A stretch of DNA of 24,019 nucleotides from a virus: IMG/VR virus record IMGVR_UViG_3300025879_000108, positions 1 to 24,019 of that record; one strand, 5' to 3'. Shown in pieces: positions 1 through 6,068 of this stretch (position 1 is the stretch's first letter; the number at the start of each line of letters is the position of its first letter). The position numbers and the translations under genes were made by a program. Under the pieces are notes generated by a model. It made no database searches. It saw only the letters and a list, made by a program, of their open reading frames with translations, and was not told the DNA's origin.

Positions 1-14
1 TAAACTTTTTTCAT
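1..14 (-). CDS. start of an unidentified gene leaving the window
   Basis: Only the first four codons (MKKV) are visible on the minus strand. The start is supported by position: a sigma70-type promoter lies at 46-74, followed by a purine-rich leader of GAGA repeats about 8 nt before the ATG, as for the other promoter-proximal genes here. The product cannot be identified. Confidence 0.45.
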
Positions 15-45
15 AACTAACTCTCTCTCTATTAACTATACCGCT

Positions 46-74
46 ATTATGGACTCTTTATGGTCAGATGTCAA
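46..74 (-). promoter_or_regulatory. sigma70-type promoter for the gene leaving the left end
   Basis: On the minus strand: TTGACA (69-74), a 17-nt spacer, and CATAAT (46-51). The spacer ends in AAAGAGTC, the same as in the promoters at 667-695 and 6986-7014. The TGA stop of the upstream 61-aa gene lies inside the -35 hexamer, so this promoter starts exactly where the previous gene ends. Confidence 0.75.
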
Positions 75-256
75 CCTTTTTCTGCCAAAATAAGCAAAAA
101 ACCACCAATCGCCATAGAGACTAGACCTATGACCGCATACAGTAGAGTCTCTGCTACAGAGTTCGCCTCTGCCATACACTTACCGTCACAATCGCCCCCG
201 GAACCAGCGGCTAGAATAATGCCCACAAACACCAATATCGAACCCAATACTCTCAT
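71..256 (-). CDS. small two-TM membrane protein
   Basis: A 61-aa protein not recognised as a named family. Residues 3-19 (LGSILVFVGIILAAG) and about 37-57 (LLYAVIGLVSMAIGGFLLI) are strongly hydrophobic, joined by a short polar loop with two Cys (GGDCDGKCMAE). It is therefore probably an inner-membrane hairpin protein with the Cys-containing loop outside. Its ATG overlaps the stop of the upstream 125-aa gene by one base (TAATG), so the two are probably translationally coupled. A holin-like role is possible from size and topology, but nothing else supports it. Confidence 0.7.
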   Translation of the reverse strand: MRVLGSILVFVGIILAAGSGGDCDGKCMAEANSVAETLLYAVIGLVSMAIGGFLLILAEKG

Positions 257-633
257 TACGCCGCCTCCTGTTCCAAAAAGCTCAACAATTGAGTAAAGCC
301 AACACCGTCTACCATGTAGTAGGTGCCCATCTCATTGTCACGAATAACATCACCAACACTTACCGAGTGCATGGGAGCCAGCCGCTCAATGCTTTCTTCA
401 GGACCCATGTTGCCAATCTGAAAAACACCGTTCAATGTAGCGGCATCAATATTGCAGACTGGAGCATAGTACTCACTCATCCAAGCACTAAACCCCTCAG
501 AACCGCCTCTGAAAGAAACATCTAATTGGATTTGAACTTCGGGGAACTGTTTCTGTGCTTCAGCCCAGCCCACACTGTTAACGGCTTCAATTGCTTCTTT
601 GGACATTCTTTGCTGTAGGACTGTATAACGCAT
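256..633 (-). CDS. uncharacterised 125-aa phage protein with a YodL-like C-terminal motif
   Basis: First gene after the promoters at 667-695 and 774-802; the start has the leader GGAGAGAGAGTT just upstream. The N-terminal half (VLQQRMSKEAIEAVNSVGWAE) looks helical. The C-terminal half reads MHSVSVGDVI, then YMVDGVGFTQL. From memory, this HSxSVGD...VDxxGFxxL pattern resembles the short YodL-type segment found in many phage and mobile-element proteins, whose function is unknown. The start of the 61-aa membrane protein gene overlaps its stop. Confidence 0.75.
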   Translation of the reverse strand: MRYTVLQQRMSKEAIEAVNSVGWAEAQKQFPEVQIQLDVSFRGGSEGFSAWMSEYYAPVCNIDAATLNGVFQIGNMGPEESIERLAPMHSVSVGDVIRDNEMGTYYMVDGVGFTQLLSFLEQEAA

Positions 634-666
634 AACTCTCTCTCCGTTTCTTCACTCTATGTAACT

Positions 667-695
667 ATTATGGACTCTTTTGGGTCCAATGTCAA
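667..695 (-). promoter_or_regulatory. sigma70-type promoter for the 125-aa and 61-aa genes
   Basis: TTGACA (690-695), 17-nt spacer, CATAAT (667-672) on the minus strand. The spacer contains GGACCCAAAAGAGTCC, a near-palindrome with one mismatch in 6-bp arms. The -35 is preceded by AGTGC. The leader GTGAAGAAACGGAGAGAG is shared with the promoter at 6986-7014. Confidence 0.8.
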
Positions 696-736
696 GCACT
701 ATTATGAAATCTTTTGAATTCTTTTCTCTATAGTAA

Positions 737-745
737 TCAAGCACT
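737..745 (-). repeat. AGTGCTTGA copy without a complete -35
   Basis: Nine bases identical to the extended -35 element of five promoters in this window, here followed by TTACTATAG rather than CA. It could be a decayed or weak promoter, or a binding site in its own right. Confidence 0.5.
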
Positions 746-773
746 TAGATATCCCCTCAAACGCTACAGAGCG

Positions 774-802
774 ATTATAACAGAACCCCCGTAGAGTGTC
801 AA
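774..802 (-). promoter_or_regulatory. full-consensus sigma70 promoter upstream of the 125-aa gene
   Basis: TTGACA (797-802), 17-nt spacer, TATAAT (774-779) on the minus strand: an exact consensus match in both hexamers and in spacing. It lies about 100 nt upstream of the second promoter at 667-695, so the 633-71 operon has tandem promoters. AGTGC precedes the -35. Confidence 0.85.
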
Positions 803-846
803 GCACTTTATTTTTTTATTTAGGTACTATCTGGGTATGTTGGCTC

Positions 847-876
847 TTGACATTGCCCTTAGATGTGTGCTACAAT
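847..876 (+). promoter_or_regulatory. sigma70-type promoter facing the sulfotransferase gene
   Basis: TTGACA (847-852), 18-nt spacer, TACAAT (871-876) on the plus strand. A start near 883 would give the sulfotransferase mRNA a leader of about 100 nt that includes the stem at 898-944. Confidence 0.65.
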
Positions 877-897
877 GATCCTCAGGGGAGATTCCAG

Positions 898-944
898 GGC
901 GGAGGACCCGAAAACTAAGTTCTGTTTCTATCTGCATCTCCGCC
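898..944 (+). promoter_or_regulatory. stem in the sulfotransferase leader
   Basis: GGCGGAG (898-904) pairs perfectly with CTCCGCC (938-944) around a 33-nt loop. A competing pairing, GGAGAT (887-892) with ATCTCC (936-941), uses the same right-hand bases, so only one can form. There is no T-run, so it is not an intrinsic terminator. Confidence 0.4.
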
Positions 945-972
945 ATACCAGTAAATCATGTATAGAACTCCG

Positions 973-980
973 CATAAATA
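973..980 (+). promoter_or_regulatory. T4-like late promoter of the sulfotransferase gene
   Basis: CATAAATA on the plus strand, one base from the T4 late consensus TATAAATA recognised with the gp55 sigma factor. With T4 spacing (last A at -6), transcription would start at 986, the A of the ATG. Confidence 0.5.
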
Positions 981-985
981 TCACT

Positions 986-1546
986 ATGGCATTTCACTAC
1001 TATAATAATAGAATTAATCTCTGGGCTTCTGATCGTTGTGGCAGTAATACTCTATCCAATTATATCCATGCTGTTACCTTTAAGGATGCTAGTGGTTGGA
1101 ACGATACTGCTCATACCGATATACAGCAGTGGGTTGATCTTATCAATAATAAAGAAGAAGAATGTATCCCCGTTATTGTTATTCGTCATCCCTATGAAAG
1201 ACTTAATAGTGCTATTAAACTCCACGAACACTTTAAAGATATTCCCGTATCTGTTTTCTATAGTGAGACTGCTGGTCCTTATCTACATTATACTACCCGT
1301 AGAAAAGCTAAGGAAAGAATATTCTTTTTTTATATACCTACGGAAGAATTGCATCTATACTGCGGAGAGAATAGATATGGTCCCGTGATGAATGTGAGTA
1401 ATAGAGAGTTGCCTGAGGTTTTGCCTAATGGTTATGAGCCTGGGCAAATGGAGGCTGAGCTTAATCTATACAATAATATTATCAGTAACTATCCGAAAAT
1501 GCCCGTTTCGTTGTTTCATAGTTTGATTACTTCCCAGTCAAATTGA
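986..1546 (+). CDS. sulfotransferase-like protein (PAPS-binding P-loop family)
   Basis: A 186-aa protein probably transferring sulfate from PAPS to a sugar or small molecule in the host cytoplasm. LWASDRCGSNTLSNYI (residues 12-27) matches the 5'-phosphosulfate loop of sulfotransferases (RxGSxxLxN), and VIVIRHPYERLNSAIKLH (63-80) matches the 3'-phosphate motif with Arg67 and Ser75. It is about 70-100 aa shorter than typical members, so the acceptor-binding part is reduced. The ATG at 986 is chosen because the family motif starts 12 residues later and upstream codons do not look like protein. There is no clear Shine-Dalgarno, but a late promoter lies 6 bp upstream. It is one of three plus-strand genes here and overlaps the convergent GT2 gene by 31 bp at the 3' ends. 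Confidence 0.75.
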   Translation: MAFHYYNNRINLWASDRCGSNTLSNYIHAVTFKDASGWNDTAHTDIQQWVDLINNKEEECIPVIVIRHPYERLNSAIKLHEHFKDIPVSVFYSETAGPYLHYTTRRKAKERIFFFYIPTEELHLYCGENRYGPVMNVSNRELPEVLPNGYEPGQMEAELNLYNNIISNYPKMPVSLFHSLITSQSN

Positions 1547-2271
1547 AGTATATTGTCTCTTTGCCATAGTTCTCTTCTCTCGTTTCTATAGCCAACAGCG
1601 TCCGTCAGTTTTTTTAATCGTCCTGCGTCTAATAGAGGATGGAATAGAAGATGGTTTCTATCATCATAAGTGGTTTTGGTTACTGTATCTGTCATTACAG
1701 TCTTTCTACCCATTCTCTTGTCTATAACGATGTTTGGCATAGTAGTTCTTTTGAGATAAGTGTTTAGTCTATCAGTAAACAATCTATCGCCATAGTGTAT
1801 TCCCGTGAATTCTTCATCATAGCCGCCGGATATCCAGTAATCATCGGTTCTTATGAGAAAATCATTATGTGACATCTCGCATCGACCAATATAATCCTGC
1901 TTGTCATTTACCCAGAAGTTATAATAGTTTCCTCTGCCGTTTTGTTCGCTTGCTGTTTTGTGTATATCACCCGCAATGCTCTCATCATAGTACATATCAA
2001 TATCGGTTAATAGAGCCCATTCCGTCTCTATGTGTCTCATTGCAAGATTTCGTGCGCCGTGTGAGTTAAAGCCCAAATCATCCTTTATTCGGAGCAATGT
2101 GATGGGCAGAGTGGGAAACATTCTTACGACAGGTTCTGCAGGGCTTTCCATACTACCATCATCCACGATGATAATCCGTGAAAATGCTGAGGTGTTGAAA
2201 TTATCTAGCAGAGCATACAATAATTCAGATTCATTATAATATGTGGTGCAGTAGGTTATGCCCTTAATCAT
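1516..2271 (-). CDS. family 2 glycosyltransferase
   Basis: A 251-aa GT-A fold protein, expected to transfer a sugar from a nucleotide-sugar to an acceptor in the cytoplasm. Visible motifs: CTTYYNESELLYALLDNF (8-25), nucleotide-binding IIIVDDGS (33-40), metal-binding DID at 90-92 (LLTDIDMYY), and the acceptor region FLIRTDDYWISGGYDEEF (138-155) with GDRLF (161-165). Last gene of the 5623-1516 operon; its ATG overlaps the lipoprotein stop by 8 nt (ATGATTAA). Facing the sulfotransferase tail to tail, it may act on the same glycan. Acceptor and donor are unknown. Confidence 0.85.
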   Translation of the reverse strand: MIKGITYCTTYYNESELLYALLDNFNTSAFSRIIIVDDGSMESPAEPVVRMFPTLPITLLRIKDDLGFNSHGARNLAMRHIETEWALLTDIDMYYDESIAGDIHKTASEQNGRGNYYNFWVNDKQDYIGRCEMSHNDFLIRTDDYWISGGYDEEFTGIHYGDRLFTDRLNTYLKRTTMPNIVIDKRMGRKTVMTDTVTKTTYDDRNHLLFHPLLDAGRLKKLTDAVGYRNERRELWQRDNILQFDWEVIKL

Positions 2272-2467
2272 ACCTTAGCTCTTCTAATAGAATAAGCAAT
2301 AATCTTTTCGCCCGTTGTTCGTCTCTTTGTGCTTTGCTTATCTGTCGATCTATTTCTTCATCTATGCGATTATCCGCTTCTTGATTGGGGCTATCGCTTC
2401 TTTCCGTTATGGTTGTACATGCGGTTAGAAGTAGTGTAACAAATGCCGTTTTAATGATAGATGCCAT
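2264..2467 (-). CDS. small lipoprotein (possible outer-membrane spanin)
   Basis: A 67-aa protein. MASIIKTAFVTLLLTAC is a lipoprotein signal peptide with lipobox LTAC and lipidated Cys17. The mature part is charged and helical (EADNRIDEEIDRQISKAQRDEQRAKRLL). Size, lipobox and helical tail fit an outer-membrane spanin used for lysis of Gram-negative hosts, but no inner-membrane spanin partner is certain, so this stays a guess. Overlaps the upstream gene by 17 nt and the GT2 gene by 8 nt. Confidence 0.75.
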   Translation of the reverse strand: MASIIKTAFVTLLLTACTTITERSDSPNQEADNRIDEEIDRQISKAQRDEQRAKRLLLILLEELRYD

Positions 2468-2660
2468 ATCCTTCTCCGGGTTCTGAGCTCGTATCTACAG
2501 TACCGTCTTTTTTGTTTTTTCTATACACAATACCTGAATATAGCCCGTAATGATGTGTTTTTGTCTCTATAGACATGCCGTCAAAGGACAGTATCTTTAC
2601 GCCGCTCTGTACTAATTCGTCTCTTAGGTCTGTGAGACTGTTATAAGTTTTCTTTTTCAT
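2451..2660 (-). CDS. uncharacterised 69-aa protein
   Basis: Begins MKKKTYNSLTDLRDELVQSG and ends in a Gly/Tyr-rich tail (PGEGYGIYH). No family recognised. The internal ATG at 2660 is chosen because it overlaps the TGA of the upstream 43-aa gene (TGATG); a start at 2690 would read through that gene's hydrophobic coding sequence in another frame. Confidence 0.6.
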   Translation of the reverse strand: MKKKTYNSLTDLRDELVQSGVKILSFDGMSIETKTHHYGLYSGIVYRKNKKDGTVDTSSEPGEGYGIYH

Positions 2661-2791
2661 CAATAAAATAATCCATAAGCCATGCACCAAAGCTCTAATC
2701 CGACTCTGTATAGCGCATATGATAGTGGTATACCTATAAGAAATACCATGCCTGTGACCGCTTTGTTCATCTCTTTATCGTCATCATTCAT
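2660..2791 (-). CDS. 43-aa single-TM membrane peptide
   Basis: Begins MNDDDKEMNKAVTGMVFLIG and continues IPLSYALYRVGLELWCMAYG, ending LFY. The N-terminus is acidic and the remainder mostly hydrophobic (residues 13-29 and 32-43), giving one or two membrane segments. It fits exactly between the SGNH gene stop (5-nt gap) and the ATG of the 69-aa gene (one-base overlap), which supports it as real. No family recognised. With the adjacent lipoprotein it could belong to a lysis or envelope set. Confidence 0.6.
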   Translation of the reverse strand: MNDDDKEMNKAVTGMVFLIGIPLSYALYRVGLELWCMAYGLFY

Positions 2792-2796
2792 TCGTG

Positions 2797-3519
2797 TTAC
2801 TCTACTTTTCCTATTTGTTTTAGCATGAGATAGGTGATATAGGCATGTTGCTTTCGCCCTGGAGATAGTAAATCTCTGCCCTTATCAAGTTTCCCGTTAG
2901 TCATTAGCAATTCCATATTAGCCGTATCATACCAGTCGCTACCGATAAAGGTAAAGGTACTGTTAAATCTACGGCAAATCTCCTTCATTGCCAATATGTT
3001 CTTTTCTCGGTTTACTGTGTAATCAGTGTCCGTTATGTTCTCGTGGCGCATTGGTTCGAGGCAAAATACATGCTGTGATTTTAGTTTGGGTAGCCAGCCT
3101 AGCAGATATTTAAAGTTATCATCGAGAGTGGCGGCGGGGGATGCGAGATTAATCGCTCTATACTGTAGGGCCGTACTCACAAGCGTAGGCCAAATAAGTC
3201 CCTCGGGCATACCAACGCCAAAGGTAAAACTACACCCAAGAGTAATAACACTGCGAGGCGTCATTGTAGGGGGAAAGTCATTACCTCTGAACCCATGTGT
3301 ATTGAATCTATAGGAAAGACTTATCGTGTCAGAGCGGAGAGGATTGTCGGGATTCCAAGGATATTCCCCATTAGGCATTTCAGTCCAGCCATATGCGTCT
3401 AGTTCATCCTGCCGTGTTGCTTTGTTTAGTTCATAAAGCTCTTCGGTGTCTAGATCATGGAACTGTGTCTTTTTCGGCTCGTTATCGAGACCGTTAATTG
3501 ATAATAGATCTATATTCAT
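2797..3519 (-). CDS. SGNH/GDSL hydrolase-like protein, catalytic His apparently replaced
   Basis: A 240-aa protein. VITLGCSFTFGVGMPEG (91-107) corresponds to the GDSxTxG block with nucleophile Ser97, and INLASPAATL to the conserved Gly/Ala block. The final catalytic block is usually DxxH; here it reads GRDLLSPGRKQH, so Asp216 is present but the expected His is Ser219. The next gene upstream encodes a paralogue (3494-4303) with the same layout (YGW, then a Tyr/Phe-Arg segment, GCSxTFGVGM, GRDLxxPG). Family members de-esterify sugars or lipids; this copy may be inactive or use His225. The internal start at 3519 overlaps the paralogue by 26 nt; a longer start at 3612 would add paralogue-frame sequence that does not resemble the family. 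Confidence 0.75.
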   Translation of the reverse strand: MNIDLLSINGLDNEPKKTQFHDLDTEELYELNKATRQDELDAYGWTEMPNGEYPWNPDNPLRSDTISLSYRFNTHGFRGNDFPPTMTPRSVITLGCSFTFGVGMPEGLIWPTLVSTALQYRAINLASPAATLDDNFKYLLGWLPKLKSQHVFCLEPMRHENITDTDYTVNREKNILAMKEICRRFNSTFTFIGSDWYDTANMELLMTNGKLDKGRDLLSPGRKQHAYITYLMLKQIGKVE

Positions 3520-4303
3520 TCTTATAAGATTCGTAATGTTCAAGTTCTGCATAGATGGCTTCAATGTCCATCGGCTTACCATATCTCTCCAACATAGCAT
3601 CTCGAGCAGCACTGTGCCATTGATGTCCTGGATGTATTAGGTCTCTACCCCTATCCATTTCCTGTACATTAAGTTTTACATGTGCCTCCTGTGCATTCCA
3701 AAGATATAGTTTTGCACCATATCGCTGGCACACTCCGAGAATGGCATATAGCGTCCGCCTCTTAGCAATCGCAAACTCTCTGTCGGCTAGATATAATTCA
3801 AAATTTGGATTAGACGCATTCCAGCTACCTATTCTAATAGCGGGGTCATCCGTATCATTCAGTATCTCTCTACGCCAATCGCTAGGAGTCTGTAGAAATA
3901 CCTCTTTAGATTTTGTTGTAGCAATAACCAACTCTAATGCACGGAAGCAGGATTCATAGCCGCCTGCAGGCACACCTAGATTCCACACTTTTTTCTGTAT
4001 AGCCTGTTCTACAAGATAGGGCCATGTACTTTCACGGTGCATACCTACGCCAAATGTGCATGAACAACCTATAGCAATCGCTGTATCAGGCCTATCATCT
4101 ATTTCCTCATCTCGGAAGTTATAGCCATTTACAGAATAGTTAATTGGTACAGGTGATACGCCATCCTCCTGCACCCAACCATACTTTTGTAGCAGGTCCT
4201 TTCGCTTTTTTATATTGATCTTGAAGGAACGCTCATCATCGGAACTGAACCAGCTCTCCTGCCTATCATCCCAGCAGGGTAATGATATGTCATCAACTGC
4301 CAT
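3494..4303 (-). CDS. SGNH/GDSL hydrolase-like protein
   Basis: A 269-aa protein likely hydrolysing an ester (acetyl or acyl) on a glycan or lipid. AIAIGCSCTFGVGM (75-88) is the GDS-like block with Ser81, WNLGVPAGGYES is the Gly block, and GRDLIHPGHQWH has the catalytic pair Asp221 and His224. Compared with its downstream paralogue the DxxH is intact. The C-terminal 30 residues (IEAIYAELEHYESYKNEY) form an extra helix not seen in the paralogue. No signal peptide, so it acts in the cytoplasm or is packaged. Overlaps the upstream gene by 11 nt. Confidence 0.78.
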   Translation of the reverse strand: MAVDDISLPCWDDRQESWFSSDDERSFKINIKKRKDLLQKYGWVQEDGVSPVPINYSVNGYNFRDEEIDDRPDTAIAIGCSCTFGVGMHRESTWPYLVEQAIQKKVWNLGVPAGGYESCFRALELVIATTKSKEVFLQTPSDWRREILNDTDDPAIRIGSWNASNPNFELYLADREFAIAKRRTLYAILGVCQRYGAKLYLWNAQEAHVKLNVQEMDRGRDLIHPGHQWHSAARDAMLERYGKPMDIEAIYAELEHYESYKNEYRSIIN

Positions 4304-4496
4304 GCTTCCGCCTCATCATATCTACAAACTCATTCTCATACTCTTGCATTTTCTCTACACCCAGTTTCTTAGTAAAAAACTCTGTGAGAATGATGATACC
4401 TAATTCGATACCTTCTCGCTTGCCTGAGGATTTACCAATATAAAAAGATGCCATAAGACACACTAGAGAGATTATTGTACTGGTGATTGGATCCAT
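4293..4496 (-). CDS. 67-aa protein with an N-terminal membrane anchor
   Basis: Residues 5-21 (TSTIISLVCLMASFYIG) form one transmembrane segment, followed by a basic stretch (KSSGKREG) and a charged helix ending MMRRKHGS. The topology (one TM, cytoplasmic or periplasmic helix) is common for phage inner-membrane accessory proteins. An inner-membrane spanin is conceivable, given the lipoprotein gene 2 kb downstream, but the helix is short. No family recognised. Confidence 0.65.
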   Translation of the reverse strand: MDPITSTIISLVCLMASFYIGKSSGKREGIELGIIILTEFFTKKLGVEKMQEYENEFVDMMRRKHGS

Positions 4497-4666
4497 TCGA
4501 TTCCATGCTCCTGATATGTTTCCCTAAGGAAAGATTCATTGTTTGAAAAATACTCTGCCCAAGTTAATTCAGGCTCGTTATTATCGAATCTTTCTTGGCA
4601 GTTCTCACGCCACACTAGTCTAGCAAAATGATAAAATTCACTATCCTTGTCCAACCACTTTTCCAT
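4472..4666 (-). CDS. uncharacterised 64-aa acidic protein
   Basis: Begins MEKWLDKDSEFYHFARLVWR; rich in Trp, Glu and Asn, with no signal or membrane segment. Overlaps both neighbours (26 nt with the HAD gene, 25 nt with the membrane-anchor gene), in line with the compact operon. No function can be assigned. Confidence 0.6.
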   Translation of the reverse strand: MEKWLDKDSEFYHFARLVWRENCQERFDNNEPELTWAEYFSNNESFLRETYQEHGIEWIQSPVQ

Positions 4667-5237
4667 AGATATCCTCCCAGTTCTTCACAATTCTAAAATC
4701 ACCCTTCTCGTGCATGTTGTATTTATGCTCCATCAGTAAGGTGTCGAACCCTACGCTCGAACCAATAAGAGCATTCTCTACCTTGTCCTCAATCCAATAA
4801 CAGCCTTCGTAGTTTTCCATAAGCTCTATTAGAATCTCGTCCTTGTCAGCGCCGCATGACAAACAAATAACTTCCTCGAAAGTGTTATCACCAAACAGTT
4901 TAGCTAGGTTCCGTTCTCTTAGCTTTTGTGCAAACGGGTCATCGCTTAGACTAGTTACTGCGATAAATTTATATTTGTGTTTCTCATGGAGTAACTTCAT
5001 ATAGTACTGAGCATCTCGCAATGGGGGTAGGAAGCCTATCGCCGCAGAGCTGTTAAATTGTTCTACCAGCTTCTTACTTACTTCCTTCTTAACACCATAT
5101 CGCTTGTTGATGTCATAAAACTCTTTGAAGCCCTCAACAGTATCATGCCCATGATGTTGCATCCAAACGCTGAAGCCCTCCTCCCAATCGAGGACGACTC
5201 CATCAATGTCTGTTAGGATTATTTTTTCTTTCATCAT
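4641..5237 (-). CDS. HAD-superfamily phosphatase, 5'-nucleotidase-like
   Basis: A 198-aa HAD phosphatase. Motif I is DIDGVVLDW with Asp10 (nucleophile) and Asp12, motif II TS at 95-96, motif III Lys132 (GADKDEI), and motif IV IEDK with Asp151. The long insert after motif I (residues 16-80) is a C1-type cap, as in the 5'(3')-deoxyribonucleotidase (NT5C) group. That suggests dephosphorylation of (deoxy)nucleoside monophosphates, which would fit the nucleotide metabolism genes on the right. Its ATG overlaps the stop of the LPD29 gene by 4 nt (ATGA). Confidence 0.8.
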   Translation of the reverse strand: MMKEKIILTDIDGVVLDWEEGFSVWMQHHGHDTVEGFKEFYDINKRYGVKKEVSKKLVEQFNSSAAIGFLPPLRDAQYYMKLLHEKHKYKFIAVTSLSDDPFAQKLRERNLAKLFGDNTFEEVICLSCGADKDEILIELMENYEGCYWIEDKVENALIGSSVGFDTLLMEHKYNMHEKGDFRIVKNWEDIYGKVVGQG

Positions 5238-5623
5238 ACGCTCTGATATCCTTTTCCATACTGTCCAACATTCACGCTCATGTAGAATGCAGTGTCGAAG
5301 TAATCGGTCATCGCATCGCTGTTATCGTACCATGCGCTACCACCTTCTGCCTTAGCAGGAGCAGTCTTTATGACCTCAACAATCCTATCAAACAGGCCTT
5401 TATATTCACCATAATTGTGAGTGTGATAGTGGTTGATCTGCTGGTAACCAGCACCGCTATATGTCTCTCCAACAGTCTCTAGAAGACCCTTAGGACCCTT
5501 CATAAGCGAAACCTCTACTGAGAGACTACCACTGCTCTTGCGGACTGAGAACTTGTATTTAGGGAAAGCTACCTTAAGCTCTTCGCGGATTGCTTTAACT
5601 TCTTTTGTACTAATATAAGCCAT
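5234..5623 (-). CDS. stand-alone LPD29-type domain protein
   Basis: A 129-aa protein beginning MAYISTKEVKAIREELKVAF. The pattern ISTKEVKxIRxxLKxxFPxxKFSVR, then VEVSLMKGP, QQINHYHTHN and YFDTAFYMSVNVG matches what I recall of the LPD29 domain (large polyvalent protein associated), found in conjugative-element polyproteins and as a single protein in many phages. The molecular role is unknown. First gene of its operon, preceded by the promoter at 5658-5686 and the ribosome site AGGAG. Confidence 0.8.
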   Translation of the reverse strand: MAYISTKEVKAIREELKVAFPKYKFSVRKSSGSLSVEVSLMKGPKGLLETVGETYSGAGYQQINHYHTHNYGEYKGLFDRIVEVIKTAPAKAEGGSAWYDNSDAMTDYFDTAFYMSVNVGQYGKGYQSV

Positions 5624-5657
5624 GATCTAAACTCCTGTTTCTTCACTTTATATACAC

Positions 5658-5686
5658 ATTATGCACTCTTTTGGCACAAATGTCAA
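5658..5686 (-). promoter_or_regulatory. sigma70-type promoter of the 5623-1516 operon
   Basis: TTGACA (5681-5686), 17-nt spacer, CATAAT (5658-5663) on the minus strand. The spacer shares AAAAGAGT and the leader shares AAAGTGAAGAAAC with the promoters at 667-695 and 6986-7014. It lacks the AGTGC extension (TTTTC instead). Confidence 0.8.
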
Positions 5687-5704
5687 GAAAAGATTGCACC
5701 CCTA

Positions 5705-5713
5705 AGTGCTTGA
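5705..5713 (+). repeat. AGTGCTTGA copy on the plus strand
   Basis: The only plus-strand copy of the nine-base element seen here, immediately beyond the stop of the minus-strand gene at 5714. It is followed by TTAATAAG, not CA, so no full -35 is present. Confidence 0.45.
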
Positions 5714-5893
5714 TTAATAAGACAATTCAAAATCTTTTCCTAAATATCCCGTACCACCCTGTCGAACATCATAGCAAACATCAAAAACCTGGCTATCTGT
5801 CAGGCCCTCGTCAACCAGAGACAGGCACAACCCTTCCCAATCAGGAAAGTCCTCGTAAATAAACTCTGCAACCAAACGCTCAACCTTAGTCAT
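5714..5893 (-). CDS. uncharacterised 59-aa acidic protein
   Basis: Begins MTKVERLVAEFIYEDFPDWE; the remainder includes LTDSQVFDVCYDVRQ and ends KDFELSY. It looks like a helical acidic protein. The start overlaps the stop of the upstream 60-aa gene by 8 nt (ATGACTAA), with GGAAGAAG as ribosome site. Last gene of the operon starting at 6285. Function unknown. Confidence 0.65.
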   Translation of the reverse strand: MTKVERLVAEFIYEDFPDWEGLCLSLVDEGLTDSQVFDVCYDVRQGGTGYLGKDFELSY

Positions 5894-6068
5894 ATGCTTC
5901 TTCCTCTAGAGTATCACAAAATGCATCAAGACCAGTGAGGAAGCTGTTAATCTCCTCAATGCGAGTCTCTGCCATTAAAGCCTTACCACCTACAACCGTC
6001 AGCATGTACTCATACAAACCTGGGTTAATCTGAACCAGCTCTTTTTTACTTTTAAAATTGTACGCCAC
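5886..6068 (-). CDS. uncharacterised 60-aa protein
   Basis: Begins MAYNFKSKKELVQINPGLYE and ends DTLEEEAYD. No motif or membrane segment. Overlaps the upstream gene by 17 nt and the downstream gene by 8 nt. Confidence 0.65.
   Translation of the reverse strand: MAYNFKSKKELVQINPGLYEYMLTVVGGKALMAETRIEEINSFLTGLDAFCDTLEEEAYD

Larger units (their letters stand above)
634..985. other. divergent intergenic control region
   Basis: These 352 bases carry no convincing gene. They hold two minus-strand sigma70-type promoters (667-695, 774-802), three AGTGCTTGA copies, a short CGCT/AGCG inverted repeat (762-773) just downstream of the second promoter's -10, one plus-strand promoter (847-876), a plus-strand stem (898-944) and a plus-strand late promoter (973-980). 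An in-frame extension of the downstream gene back to 863 does not look like protein. Confidence 0.7.

Noticed and set aside
898-950. Possible tRNA: GGCGGAG/CTCCGCC stem followed by ATACCA
   Set aside because: The stem spans only 47 nt, leaving no room for D, anticodon and T arms, and no T-loop sequence is present.
863-985. N-terminal extension of the sulfotransferase reading frame
   Set aside because: It overlaps the promoter's -10 and the leader stem, its translation does not resemble the family, and the conserved motif starts 12 residues after the ATG at 986.
4720-4727. CATAAATA on the minus strand inside the HAD gene
   Set aside because: It lies in the middle of a conserved coding region with no gene start near the expected transcript start, so it is probably a chance match.
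5671-5862. Plus-strand open frame of 63 aa
   Set aside because: It covers the minus-strand 59-aa gene, which has a ribosome site and an 8-nt operon overlap; the plus-strand product is low complexity without a start signal.
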